Shown here piece after piece: positions 33,183-40,635 of a DNA stretch of 64,000 bases (position 1 is the stretch's first letter; each line of letters starts with the position of its first letter). The position numbers and the translations under genes were made by a program. The DNA is from Rhodococcus sp. HNM0569. Lineage in GTDB: Bacteria; Actinomycetota; Actinomycetes; Mycobacteriales; Mycobacteriaceae. Location of the stretch: contig NZ_JAASAE010000015.1 in the NCBI RefSeq assembly GCF_012726205.1, forward strand, positions 26,110 to 90,109, written 5' to 3'. Under the pieces are notes generated by a model, which saw only the letters and a program-made list of their open reading frames with translations, was not told the origin of the DNA and did not search any database.

Positions 33183-33656
33183 ATGGCCGATCGCGACCGG
33201 GACGAACAGGGACGCCCGCTCAACGCGCGCCCGCGCGACGGTCTGGGCCGTCCGCTCCCGCGCGGCGCCGAAGGCGTGCCCCGAATACCGGACGACCTCG
33301 AGCTTCCGCCGGGCGAGGCGATCACCGAAACCCAGCGCCTCCTCGACCACGAACAGCCTTTCCACGCCCACGAAGTGCTCGAAAGCGTGTGGAAGAGTTG
33401 CCCGCCTGAGGAACGCGCGCTGTGGCAGGGCCTCGCCCAACTCGCCGTCGGGCTCACGCATCTGCTGCGCGGCAACCGTGTCGGCGCCCGCTCGCTCATG
33501 GCGCAGGCCCACGCGCGGATCCGGCTCTACGAGACCGACCCACCGTACGATCTCGACATCACCGGCCTCATGGCATGGGCAGAGCACATCGAATACGAGA
33601 TCGACGCCGACCGCCCACTCGAACCCGTTCCCGTCCCCCGACTGCGAGTACCGTGA
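33183..33656 (+). CDS. DUF309-domain protein
   Basis: A 157-residue protein. HEQPFHAHEVLESVWKSCPP, followed by ALWQGLAQLAVGLTHLLRGN, is the DUF309 signature (H-x-x-E-H-E-x-x-E-x-x-W and Q-G-L-I-Q-x-A). The helical domain resembles a four-helix bundle with two His/Glu-rich helices that could hold a metal. No biochemical role is established. A -10-like TAGGCT at 33171-33176 lies seven bases before ATG 33183 and no ribosome site is present, so the mRNA is probably leaderless. The stop overlaps the GTG start of the next gene by four bases. Confidence 0.85.
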   Translation: MADRDRDEQGRPLNARPRDGLGRPLPRGAEGVPRIPDDLELPPGEAITETQRLLDHEQPFHAHEVLESVWKSCPPEERALWQGLAQLAVGLTHLLRGNRVGARSLMAQAHARIRLYETDPPYDLDITGLMAWAEHIEYEIDADRPLEPVPVPRLRVP

Positions 33657-34297
33657 CCATGCGTTTGCCGATGTTTCCGCTCGGATCCAGTTTTCTTCCT
33701 GGACAGAAACTTCCGCTGCACATCTTCGAACCCCGGTATCAGCGTCTCGTGCAGGACTGCCTCGCGTCGCCCGACGGCCCGCTGTTCGGTGTCGTGCTCA
33801 TCGCGCGCGGCAACGAGGTCGGCGGCGGCGAGGAGAGGCACGACATCGGCACCCTCGCCCGCATCGAGGCACACGTCGAGGCTGGTGGAGGCCGTTACGA
33901 ACTGTTCTGCCGCACCGAAAGTCGCATCCGCGTCAACGCGTGGCTGCCGGACGACCCGTACCCCGTCGCGGACGTCGACCTGTGGCCCGACGAGGACAAC
34001 GGCACCCAGCTGGTCGACTTCGAGTTCCCCGCGCTGGTCGAGCGCATCGAGTTCCTGTACGGCCTGCTGGGCAAGCTGGCCGACCGTACCGGCAGCGAGA
34101 AGCCCGATACACCACAGATTTCCGGCTTCCGCGGCTCGCTCGGCGAGCGGCTGTTCGAGATCGCCACCCATGTTCCGATGGGCGATGCCGACCGGCTCGA
34201 GGTGCTCGCCGCGGCGGGCGCCGATGCGCGCATGCGGGCCGTCGCCGAAGCGGTGGAGAACGCGGTCGAGATGGTGCAGTTCCGTCTGCTCGAGTGA
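33653..34297 (+). CDS. LON substrate-binding-domain protein
   Basis: A 214-residue protein made only of the LON N-terminal (substrate-binding) domain. It opens MRLPMFPLGSSFLPGQKLPL, then HIFEPRYQRLVQDCL, the diagnostic F-P-L-x-x-x-x-P-G-x-x-L-P-L-H-I-F-E-P-R-Y. No ATPase or protease domain follows, so this is a stand-alone PUA-like protein of unknown target. The start was set at GTG 33653, which overlaps the DUF309 stop (GTGA); ATG 33659 is the alternative. Translational coupling to the DUF309 gene suggests a shared process. Confidence 0.85.
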   Translation: MTMRLPMFPLGSSFLPGQKLPLHIFEPRYQRLVQDCLASPDGPLFGVVLIARGNEVGGGEERHDIGTLARIEAHVEAGGGRYELFCRTESRIRVNAWLPDDPYPVADVDLWPDEDNGTQLVDFEFPALVERIEFLYGLLGKLADRTGSEKPDTPQISGFRGSLGERLFEIATHVPMGDADRLEVLAAAGADARMRAVAEAVENAVEMVQFRLLE

Positions 34298-34306
34298 AAG
34301 GACACG

Positions 34307-35146
34307 ATGAACGATCGGCTCGACTCGTACGAACGCGACGGTCTTCGCTTCGACGTCCGCGACAGCGGGCCTGCCAGCGGACCGACAGTCGTGCTGCTGC
34401 ACGGCTTCCCACAGGACTCCCGAAGTTGGGATGCCGTCGCGGAGCGATTGGGCGCGAAAGGTTTCCGCACCGTCGCCCCGGATCAACGTGGCTACTCGGA
34501 CGGCGCTCGCCCCCGTCGGCGCCGCGACTACACGCTCGACCGACTTGCGGCCGACGTCGTCGCCCTGATCGACCGGATCGGTTCGGGGCCCGTGCATCTC
34601 GTCGGACACGACTGGGGTGCCGCGGTGGCGTGGGCCGTCGCCGCAGACCATCCCGACAAGGTCCGCACACTCACCGCAGTGTCCGTGCCGCATCCCGCCG
34701 CGTTCGCCAAGGCCGCCGCGACCAGCACCCAGGGCCTCAAGTCCTGGTACATGCTGGCCTTCCAGGTGCCGTGGCTCCCGGAGCGGCTGCTCGGCCGACC
34801 CGACACCGCCGCGTGGGCGCTGGGCCGCACAGGCCAGCAACCGGACGCCGCAGCGCGCGACGCCGACGCGATGCGCGACCGGTCCCGCGCCCGCGGCGCG
34901 CTCGCGTGGTACCGCGCGCTGCCGTTCGCGAGCCGCGGCGCGATGCGCGCGCGAGTGCAGGCGCCGACGCTGATGGTGTGGAGCGACGGCGACACCGCGG
35001 TCGGGCGACAGGGACCGGAGCGCACCGCCGCCTACGTCGACGGCCCGTTCCACCTCGAGGTGCTGCGCGGCGTGAGCCATTGGATTCCGGACGAGGCGCC
35101 CGAGGAGCTCGCGCGGCTGATCGTGCAGCACACCGAACGCCCGTGA
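34307..35146 (+). CDS. Alpha/beta hydrolase, epoxide-hydrolase type
   Basis: A 279-residue alpha/beta hydrolase. HGFPQDSRSWD (oxyanion loop with H-G-F-P at 32-35) and GHDWGAAVAW (nucleophile Asp102) are typical of soluble epoxide hydrolases and haloalkane-dehalogenase-like enzymes. The closing His is expected in RGVSHWIPDEAP. Asp rather than Ser at the nucleophile elbow excludes ordinary esterases. The substrate is unknown. GAAAGGACACG precedes ATG 34307, nine bases after the LON-domain gene, so it may belong to the same transcript. Confidence 0.85.
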   Translation: MNDRLDSYERDGLRFDVRDSGPASGPTVVLLHGFPQDSRSWDAVAERLGAKGFRTVAPDQRGYSDGARPRRRRDYTLDRLAADVVALIDRIGSGPVHLVGHDWGAAVAWAVAADHPDKVRTLTAVSVPHPAAFAKAAATSTQGLKSWYMLAFQVPWLPERLLGRPDTAAWALGRTGQQPDAAARDADAMRDRSRARGALAWYRALPFASRGAMRARVQAPTLMVWSDGDTAVGRQGPERTAAYVDGPFHLEVLRGVSHWIPDEAPEELARLIVQHTERP

Positions 35147-35218
35147 GCTGCGACGATCTGGTACCCGAGCGCCCTTGGTCATTACCCCCTCACGCGTCGT
35201 GTATGGTGGGAGATACGA

Positions 35219-35295
35219 CGCGGGGTGGAGCAGCTCGGTAGCTCGCTGGGCTCATAACCCAGAGGTCGCAGGTTCAAATCCTGTCCCCGCTACCA
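35219..35295 (+). tRNA. Initiator tRNA-fMet (CAU)
   Basis: A 77-base cloverleaf including an encoded CCA. The acceptor arms CGCGGGG and CCCCGCT leave base 1 (C) unpaired with base 72 (T), and the anticodon stem has the three consecutive G-C pairs CTGGG/CCCAG around CTCATAA. Both are identity marks of the initiator. The T arm carries GGTTCAAATCC. It is the only tRNA seen in the window. Confidence 0.97.
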
Positions 35296-35299
35296 AGAC

Positions 35300-35340
35300 C
35301 AGGCCCGGGATCCGATCGGATCCCGGGCCTGAAGTCTTTT
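35300..35340 (+). terminator. Strong intrinsic terminator after tRNA-fMet
   Basis: CAGGCCCGGGATCCGA and its exact reverse complement form an uninterrupted 32-base palindrome (35300-35331), followed by AAGTCTTTT. It ends against the stop of the convergent metallo-beta-lactamase-fold gene at 35340, so it could stop transcription from both sides. Confidence 0.92.
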
Positions 35341-36089
35341 CAGCGACTCGACCGCAATGCTCGCTCCACGGCCTCGTCGATGCTGCCGCGATACACGGGC
35401 CCGTGCCCGGGCAGCAGGACGTCGGCGCCCGATGACGCGAGCGCGCCGATCGCGCGGTGCGCCGCGTCGACGTCGTGGTGGAACATCGGAAGCAGGAACT
35501 GCGGCCCCTCGCGGCGCGACGTGCCGTGGCCGGTGATCAGCGCGTCGCCGCTCACCACGGCTCCGACATCGGGCAGCAGGTAGGCGGTGTGCCCCGAGGT
35601 GTGGCCGGGTGTCGCGACCGGCACCGGGCGGCCCGGGAGGTCGAGCGGCGACGCGTCGCCGAAACCCCGGGCCTCCGGAACGGAGACCTTCTCGAGCCCG
35701 CCCTGGCGCATGATGTGCAGTGCCCATCCCGCGACACCGGGCCGCCACACGTTCCGCGCGACCGCGGCGGGCGTCGCCTGCTCGAGATACTCGCGGCGCG
35801 CATGCCGCGCCTCGCGGTCGGAGGTGAGGACGGGCGTCGAGAACTGCTGTACCAGTGCAGGTATCGAACCGATGTGGTCGACATGTGCGTGCGTCACCAG
35901 GATCGCCTCGACATCGGTCATGCGGTGACCGATCGACTCGACCGACGCGACGACGGCGTCCCGGTGCGCGGGATAGCCTGCGTCGACGAGCGTCAGCGCG
36001 CGCCCGTCCCCGAGGAGGATCCAGTTGACGCTGCCCGCGTCTACGAAGTACGTGCCGTCGGCCACCTGGGTCACGCTCGGAGTCGTCAT
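35340..36089 (-). CDS. Metallo-beta-lactamase-fold hydrolase
   Basis: A 249-residue protein with the metal motif THAHVDHIG (H-x-H-x-D-H), a second His in TPGHTSGHTAYLLPD, the bridging Asp in VSGDALITGHG, and the last His in LLPGHGPVYRGS. Both zinc sites look complete. The layout fits glyoxalase II-like, lactonase-like or general thioester hydrolases; none can be chosen from sequence alone. The start is ATG 36089. The gene runs towards the tRNA terminator. Confidence 0.87.
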   Translation of the reverse strand: MTTPSVTQVADGTYFVDAGSVNWILLGDGRALTLVDAGYPAHRDAVVASVESIGHRMTDVEAILVTHAHVDHIGSIPALVQQFSTPVLTSDREARHARREYLEQATPAAVARNVWRPGVAGWALHIMRQGGLEKVSVPEARGFGDASPLDLPGRPVPVATPGHTSGHTAYLLPDVGAVVSGDALITGHGTSRREGPQFLLPMFHHDVDAAHRAIGALASSGADVLLPGHGPVYRGSIDEAVERALRSSR

Positions 36090-36208
36090 GCCGACACGAT
36101 AGAGACTCGCGGCGACGGCCCTGCGCCGCCACGCCCTGACGTGCGATGATCGGCGCGCACCTCCGCTCACGCAGCACGCGGCACCCGACACCGAGAGGCA
36201 CGGACGTC

Positions 36209-37045
36209 ATGGACCGACGCGAAGCCGCATTCACCGCGGCCGACGGCACGCGCATCGTGTACGACATGTGGACGCCACCCGGCGACGTGCACGGCGTACT
36301 CGTGCTGTGCCACGGCGTCGGTGAACATGCTCGCCGCTACGACCACGTGGCGGCGCGGCTCGGCGAGCTCGGTCTCGTCGTCTACGCCCCGGACCACCGC
36401 GGCCACGGCAGGTCGGGCGGGAAACGGGTGCTGCTGCGCGAATGGTCGGACTATCTGGACGATCTCGACGCGCTGTTCGCCGTCGCGAAGCGCGAGCACC
36501 CGGATGCCCCCCTGTTCCTGTTGGGGCACAGCATGGGCGGCGCGATCGCGCTCACCTACGCGCTGGATCACCAGGACGAGCTGACTGCCCTCGCGCTGTC
36601 CGGGCCTGCCGTCGACGTCTCGATCGGCACTCCGAAACCTCTTGCGGCGCTGGCGAAGGTGCTCGGACGCGTCGTGCCCGGACTGCCGGTCACGACACTC
36701 GGCGGCGACGTGTCCCGCGATCCCGCGGTCGTGGCGGCGTACGACGCGGACCCGCTGGTGCATCACGGCGCGATTCCGGCGGGGGTCGCGCGCGGCCTGC
36801 TGACAGCGACACACGATCTGCCCGAACGGCTCCCGAGCCTGCACCTGCCGCTGCTCGTGCAGCACGGCAGCGCCGATGCGCTCGTCAGCGTCGACGGCAC
36901 GCGCATGATCGAACGCTACGTGGGTTCGGACGACGTGACGATCGAGATCTACGACGGGCTGTTCCACGAGGTGTTCAACGAGCCCGAAAAGGACGAGGTG
37001 CTGGGCGATCTGGTGGCGTGGCTGCGGCCCCGCGTGCCGGCCTGA
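36209..37045 (+). CDS. Monoacylglycerol lipase-like alpha/beta hydrolase
   Basis: A 278-residue serine hydrolase. LCHGVGEHARRYDHVAARL is the HG loop of monoglyceride lipases and LLGHSMGGAIAL carries the nucleophile Ser. The acid Asp is expected in GSADALVS and the His in YDGLFHEVFNEPEKD; the H-E-x-x-N-E-P end is typical of MGL/PldB-like enzymes, including Rv0183 of M. tuberculosis. It would release fatty acid and glycerol from monoacylglycerol. The start is ATG 36209 after GAGAGG; an upstream ATG at 36146 gives an atypical N-terminus. It converges with the MarR gene with a three-base gap. Confidence 0.85.
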   Translation: MDRREAAFTAADGTRIVYDMWTPPGDVHGVLVLCHGVGEHARRYDHVAARLGELGLVVYAPDHRGHGRSGGKRVLLREWSDYLDDLDALFAVAKREHPDAPLFLLGHSMGGAIALTYALDHQDELTALALSGPAVDVSIGTPKPLAALAKVLGRVVPGLPVTTLGGDVSRDPAVVAAYDADPLVHHGAIPAGVARGLLTATHDLPERLPSLHLPLLVQHGSADALVSVDGTRMIERYVGSDDVTIEIYDGLFHEVFNEPEKDEVLGDLVAWLRPRVPA

Positions 37046-37048
37046 CGA

Positions 37049-37420
37049 TCAGTTCAGTTGCGCATCCAGCACTTCGTGCTGGATCTTGACGGCGTCGGCG
37101 TGCACGCTGCGCCCGCGGTCGGTGACGTCGACGAACACGCCACGGCGATCGGACTCGCACAGTGCGCGCGTCACCAGGCCGGCTTTCTCGAGGCGGGCGA
37201 CGCTGCGGGAGAGGGCACTGGGCGACAGGTACATCTCGGCGGCGAGCTCGTTCATGCGGGGCCGCTCGCACGTGGATTCCATGAGCCGGTCGAGCGCTTC
37301 GAAGTCGCTCATGCTGAGGCCGTGCGCATGCTGCATACGGCGGTCGAGCTCGCAGGCGATGCCGTTGTAGCAGCTTGCGAGCCGACGCCACGCGCTCTTC
37401 AGCTCTGCGTCGGACTTCAT
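37049..37420 (-). CDS. MarR-family regulator
   Basis: A 123-residue winged-helix protein with MSDFEALDRLMEST, the recognition helix region MNELAAEMYLSPSALSRSVA, RLEKAGLVTR, and the wing DRRGVFVDVTDRGR. The D-R-R-G-x-x-V wing is diagnostic. It is short for the family, lacking part of the C-terminal dimer helix. It faces an MFS exporter gene across an AT-rich gap with two palindromes, the standard layout of MarR-type efflux control, so it probably represses both genes until a drug or phenolic ligand binds. Confidence 0.88.
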   Translation of the reverse strand: MKSDAELKSAWRRLASCYNGIACELDRRMQHAHGLSMSDFEALDRLMESTCERPRMNELAAEMYLSPSALSRSVARLEKAGLVTRALCESDRRGVFVDVTDRGRSVHADAVKIQHEVLDAQLN

Positions 37421-37450
37421 ACGCGCATGTTAGGCCGCTCCCGCACTACG

Positions 37451-37513
37451 TGCAAGTAAAATAATTGCAAACACATTTTGTGCTTGTGCATTGATTGCAC
37501 ACGCACTTATATT
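37451..37513. promoter_or_regulatory. Two MarR-type palindromes overlapping the MFS promoter
   Basis: TGCAAGTAAAATAATTGCA (37451-37469) and TGTGCA-N5-TGCACA (37485-37501, perfect arms) lie in the divergent gap. TATATT at 37508-37513 is a good -10 placed seven bases before the GTG start of the MFS gene, and the second palindrome covers the -35 position. Binding there should block the MFS promoter. The gap is strikingly AT-rich for this genome. Confidence 0.75.
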
Positions 37514-37519
37514 CGTGCG

Positions 37520-39037
37520 GTGACCACCAGCGACCTCACCTCACCGAATCTCGCCGCTTCGTCGCCGGCCACGCCGGTGACCCGACCCGCGCCTCCGGAA
37601 GCGTCCGGAACCACGTGGAGTCCCCGCCTGTGGGGCATCCTCGCGGTGCTGTGCCTCGTGATGTTCCTCGACGGCCTCGACGTGTCGATGGTCGGAGTGG
37701 CACTGCCGTCGCTCGGCCACGAACTGGGCCTGTCGACGTCGAGCCTGCAGTGGATCGTCAACGGGTACGTCCTCGGCTACGGCGGCCTGTTGCTCCTCGG
37801 CGGCCGCACCGCCGACCTGCTCGGCCGCCGCCGCGTGTTCCTGATCGCCCTCGCGGTGTTCGCGATCGCCTCACTCGTCGGCGGGCTCGTCGACAACGGA
37901 ACACTGCTCATCGCCACACGTTTCGTCAAGGGACTCGCGGCGGCGTTCACCGCACCCACCGCGATGTCGATCCTGACGACGACCTTCCGCGAAGGACCCG
38001 CACGCAACCGCGCACTGTCGATCTTCTCGGTGTTCGGTGCGAGTGGCTACTCGTCGGGCCTGATCCTGGGCGGGCTGCTCACGACGGCCGGCTGGCGGTG
38101 GACCTTCCTGATGCCGGTCCCGTTCGCTCTCATCGCACTCGTCGCGGGCATCGCCCTGATTCCGCGCCAGCCACGCGCCACGACCGGCGGCCACGACCTG
38201 CTCGGCGCCGCCACCCTGGTGAGCGGCACGATGCTGCTCGTCTACTCCGTCGTCGCGGCACCCGACCGAGGCTGGACGTCGCCGCTCACTCTGGTGTCGT
38301 TCGTCGCCGCGCTCGCCCTGCTGGCCGCGTTCGTGGTGACCGAACGGCGCGTGCGGAATCCGCTCGTGCGGCTCGGACTGTTGCGCGTCGGATCCATCGT
38401 GCGCGCGAACCTGTCGATCGTCACGGTGTTCGGCACCTACCTGAGCTTCCAGTTCATGATGACCCTGTTCCTGCAGTCGGCGCTCGGCTGGACACCGCTC
38501 GCGATGGCACTGGCCCTGCTCCCCACCGGCCTGATCGTCGCATTCGGCTCCCCCGTCGTCGGCCGCCTCGTCGACCGGTACGGCACGTCCCGCATGATCG
38601 GGCTGGCCCTGACCTCCCTCGCGCTCGGCTACGTGTGGTTCCTGTTCGCCGGCAGCGACGATCCGACCTACGCGGTCGCGATCCTGCCCAGCACGATCCT
38701 GCTCGGGCTCGGCTTCGCGTTCGGCTTCACCGCGATCATGTCGCAGGCGACCGAGGGCGTCGACGACTCCGAGCAGGGCCTTGCATCGGGCCTCGTCCAG
38801 ACGTCGGCGCAGGTGGGCGCGGCCCTCGTCCTGGCGGTGACGACGGCGCTCGTGGCGGGCGGAGGCGAGGCGTCCGGTGCCGTGGAGGCACCGAACTTCC
38901 ACCAGTTCCACTCGGGTCTCGTACTCGTGACGGGCATCGCGCTGCTCGGCCTCGCGGTGACCACGGTCCCGCTGCTGCGAAGCTCGCGTGGCGAACGACT
39001 ACCCCTGCGGGAGCGAGACTTCACTCCCGTCCCCTGA
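37520..39037 (+). CDS. MFS drug exporter, DHA2 (14-TMS) type
   Basis: A 505-residue transporter with about 14 membrane segments. LDGLDVSMVGVALPSLGHEL is the DHA2 motif in the first helix (D-x-x-x-V-x-x-A-L-P). GGRTADLLGRRRVFL is motif A in loop 2-3, and the motif-C region reads FGASGYSSGLILGGLL. The start GTG 37520 has no ribosome site; the -10 TATATT is seven bases upstream, so translation is probably leaderless. It is controlled by the divergent MarR protein. The last 39 bases overlap the convergent hydrolase gene. Substrates are probably hydrophobic drugs or dyes. Confidence 0.9.
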   Translation: MTTSDLTSPNLAASSPATPVTRPAPPEASGTTWSPRLWGILAVLCLVMFLDGLDVSMVGVALPSLGHELGLSTSSLQWIVNGYVLGYGGLLLLGGRTADLLGRRRVFLIALAVFAIASLVGGLVDNGTLLIATRFVKGLAAAFTAPTAMSILTTTFREGPARNRALSIFSVFGASGYSSGLILGGLLTTAGWRWTFLMPVPFALIALVAGIALIPRQPRATTGGHDLLGAATLVSGTMLLVYSVVAAPDRGWTSPLTLVSFVAALALLAAFVVTERRVRNPLVRLGLLRVGSIVRANLSIVTVFGTYLSFQFMMTLFLQSALGWTPLAMALALLPTGLIVAFGSPVVGRLVDRYGTSRMIGLALTSLALGYVWFLFAGSDDPTYAVAILPSTILLGLGFAFGFTAIMSQATEGVDDSEQGLASGLVQTSAQVGAALVLAVTTALVAGGGEASGAVEAPNFHQFHSGLVLVTGIALLGLAVTTVPLLRSSRGERLPLRERDFTPVP

Positions 39038-40021
39038 GCCGGCAACCGCCTCGTCCGCTGTGCGCGCCTGCGTGGTGCGCACAGCGGCGAGCGCGCGCTC
39101 GACGAAGTCGACACTGAGCCCGACGACCGTCCTGCTCTCGCGTAACACGGTGCCCAAGACGGGAAATGCGTGAATCTGTGATCGCCACACGTGGGTTTCG
39201 ACCGGCCGCGCCGCGCGTTCGAGCCGGTCGGTCATCTCGTCGACGCCCGGCCGCAGGATCTCGTTCTCGGCGGCAGAGAAGAACACCGGACCGAAGAGCA
39301 TCGGATCGACGTCGACGGGCGAGTGCACACCGTCGATCGGGTCGGGCCCGCCGACCCACTTGTCCTCGAGCGCACGAATCTTGCCGATCGGCAGGTACGC
39401 GTCGCGGCGCACGGTCTTCGAACGTCGATCCGGGAACGAGAGATCGAGCAGCGGCGAGTACCCGATGACGGCAGCGGGACGCGGAAGCCCGCGTGCGGCA
39501 GCGAGTTCGGCGACCTTCAGCGCCAGGTAGCCACCCGCGGAGTCGCCCGCGACGACGATCTTCGCGGGATCGGGACATTGCGCGACGAGCGCCTCGTATG
39601 CGGCGAGCGCGTCGCGCGTCGACGTCCCGATGCCGCCGTCGGGCAACTGCCGATACCGCACCGACACCACGGGCATCCCCGACCGCGCCGCCAGGTACCC
39701 GCACAACGGCCGGTGCGTCGCAAGGCCGCAGAAGACGAATCCGCCGCCGTGGAAGTACAACACCGTCGCGTCCTCGAGCACCTCCGGTGCCCGGCGCGGA
39801 TGCGTGATCCGTTCGCACTCGACGCCACCGAGCCGGATCTTCTCGACGTCGACGCGTCGCGAGCGTGGCAGGCGGTCGACGAGTTCGTCGATGCGGCCGA
39901 GTGCGCCGAGTCCACGGTCGGTCATGGGCCACAACGAGAACACGGGTTTGACCGCCGCGCGCAGCCACCAGTAGAGGACGCGTGAGCGCGGGCTGACGTC
40001 GGTGTGCAGGGTGACGGGCAT
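38999..40021 (-). CDS. HSL-family alpha/beta hydrolase (esterase/lipase)
   Basis: A 340-residue serine hydrolase of the hormone-sensitive-lipase group. YFHGGGFVFCGL carries the H-G-G-G oxyanion motif (91-94). VVAGDSAGGYLAL carries Ser161. SAAENEILRPGVDEM holds the likely acid and SQIHAFPVL the His. Such enzymes hydrolyse short to medium esters. It lies 25 bases downstream of gntK on the same strand. Its 3' end runs 39 bases into the MFS exporter gene on the other strand, so the last 12 codons of each gene read the same DNA. Confidence 0.87.
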   Translation of the reverse strand: MPVTLHTDVSPRSRVLYWWLRAAVKPVFSLWPMTDRGLGALGRIDELVDRLPRSRRVDVEKIRLGGVECERITHPRRAPEVLEDATVLYFHGGGFVFCGLATHRPLCGYLAARSGMPVVSVRYRQLPDGGIGTSTRDALAAYEALVAQCPDPAKIVVAGDSAGGYLALKVAELAAARGLPRPAAVIGYSPLLDLSFPDRRSKTVRRDAYLPIGKIRALEDKWVGGPDPIDGVHSPVDVDPMLFGPVFFSAAENEILRPGVDEMTDRLERAARPVETHVWRSQIHAFPVLGTVLRESRTVVGLSVDFVERALAAVRTTQARTADEAVAGSGDGSEVSLPQG

Positions 40022-40046
40022 GCGTGACTCCTCTCTCGCGGGCCGA

Positions 40047-40562
40047 TCAGACGGCGCGCGACTCCACCTTCACGAGAACCTCGTCCGCGATCTCGCGGGG
40101 CTGCCGATCCGCATCGACCGTGAGGGCACGCTCGTCGGGACCCGGCGGTTCGAGCGTGTCGAGTTGCGAGCCGAGCAGGCTCGCGGGCATGTAGTGGTGC
40201 TTGCGTGCGGCGAGCCGCGATTCCAGGGTGTCGTGCGAGCTCTCGAGATACACGAAGAGCACGTGCTCGCCGCGCAGGATGTCGCGGTAGCTGCGCTTGA
40301 GTGCGGAACACGTGACGATCCCGGGCTCGCCGCGGTCGGTGTGTTCGGCGATCCAACCCGCGATCGCGCGCAGCCACGGCCAGCGGTCGTCATCGGTGAG
40401 CGGGTGCCCGGCCGCCATCTTCTCGACGTTCGACTTGGGGTGCAGGTCGTCGCCTTCGAGCAGATCCCACCCCGTCGCCTCCGCGACCAACCCCGCGATG
40501 GTCGACTTGCCCGCACCGGACACGCCCATCACCACGAGTACCGGAAGTTGCTGCTCGCTCAT
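40047..40562 (-). CDS. gntK: Gluconokinase
   Basis: Phosphorylates gluconate to 6-phosphogluconate for the pentose phosphate pathway. The 171-residue P-loop kinase has GVSGAGKST (13-21), LLEGDDLHPKSNVEKMAAGH (the gluconate-site H-P-x-x-N-x-x-K-M), DRWPWL, VTCSALKRSYRD and the lid motif RKHHYMPASLLGSQ. All are characteristic of thermoresistant gluconokinase. The start is ATG 40562. It lies 73 bases downstream of gntP on the same strand; together they import and activate gluconate. No GntR gene is adjacent, so control is not visible here. Confidence 0.94.
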   Translation of the reverse strand: MSEQQLPVLVVMGVSGAGKSTIAGLVAEATGWDLLEGDDLHPKSNVEKMAAGHPLTDDDRWPWLRAIAGWIAEHTDRGEPGIVTCSALKRSYRDILRGEHVLFVYLESSHDTLESRLAARKHHYMPASLLGSQLDTLEPPGPDERALTVDADRQPREIADEVLVKVESRAV

Positions 40563-40635
40563 CGCCCGTGCACTCCGCTCCGTCGCCGTTCGGCCCCTGT
40601 GCCGTACGCCACCATCCTCACACGACCACACTGCC

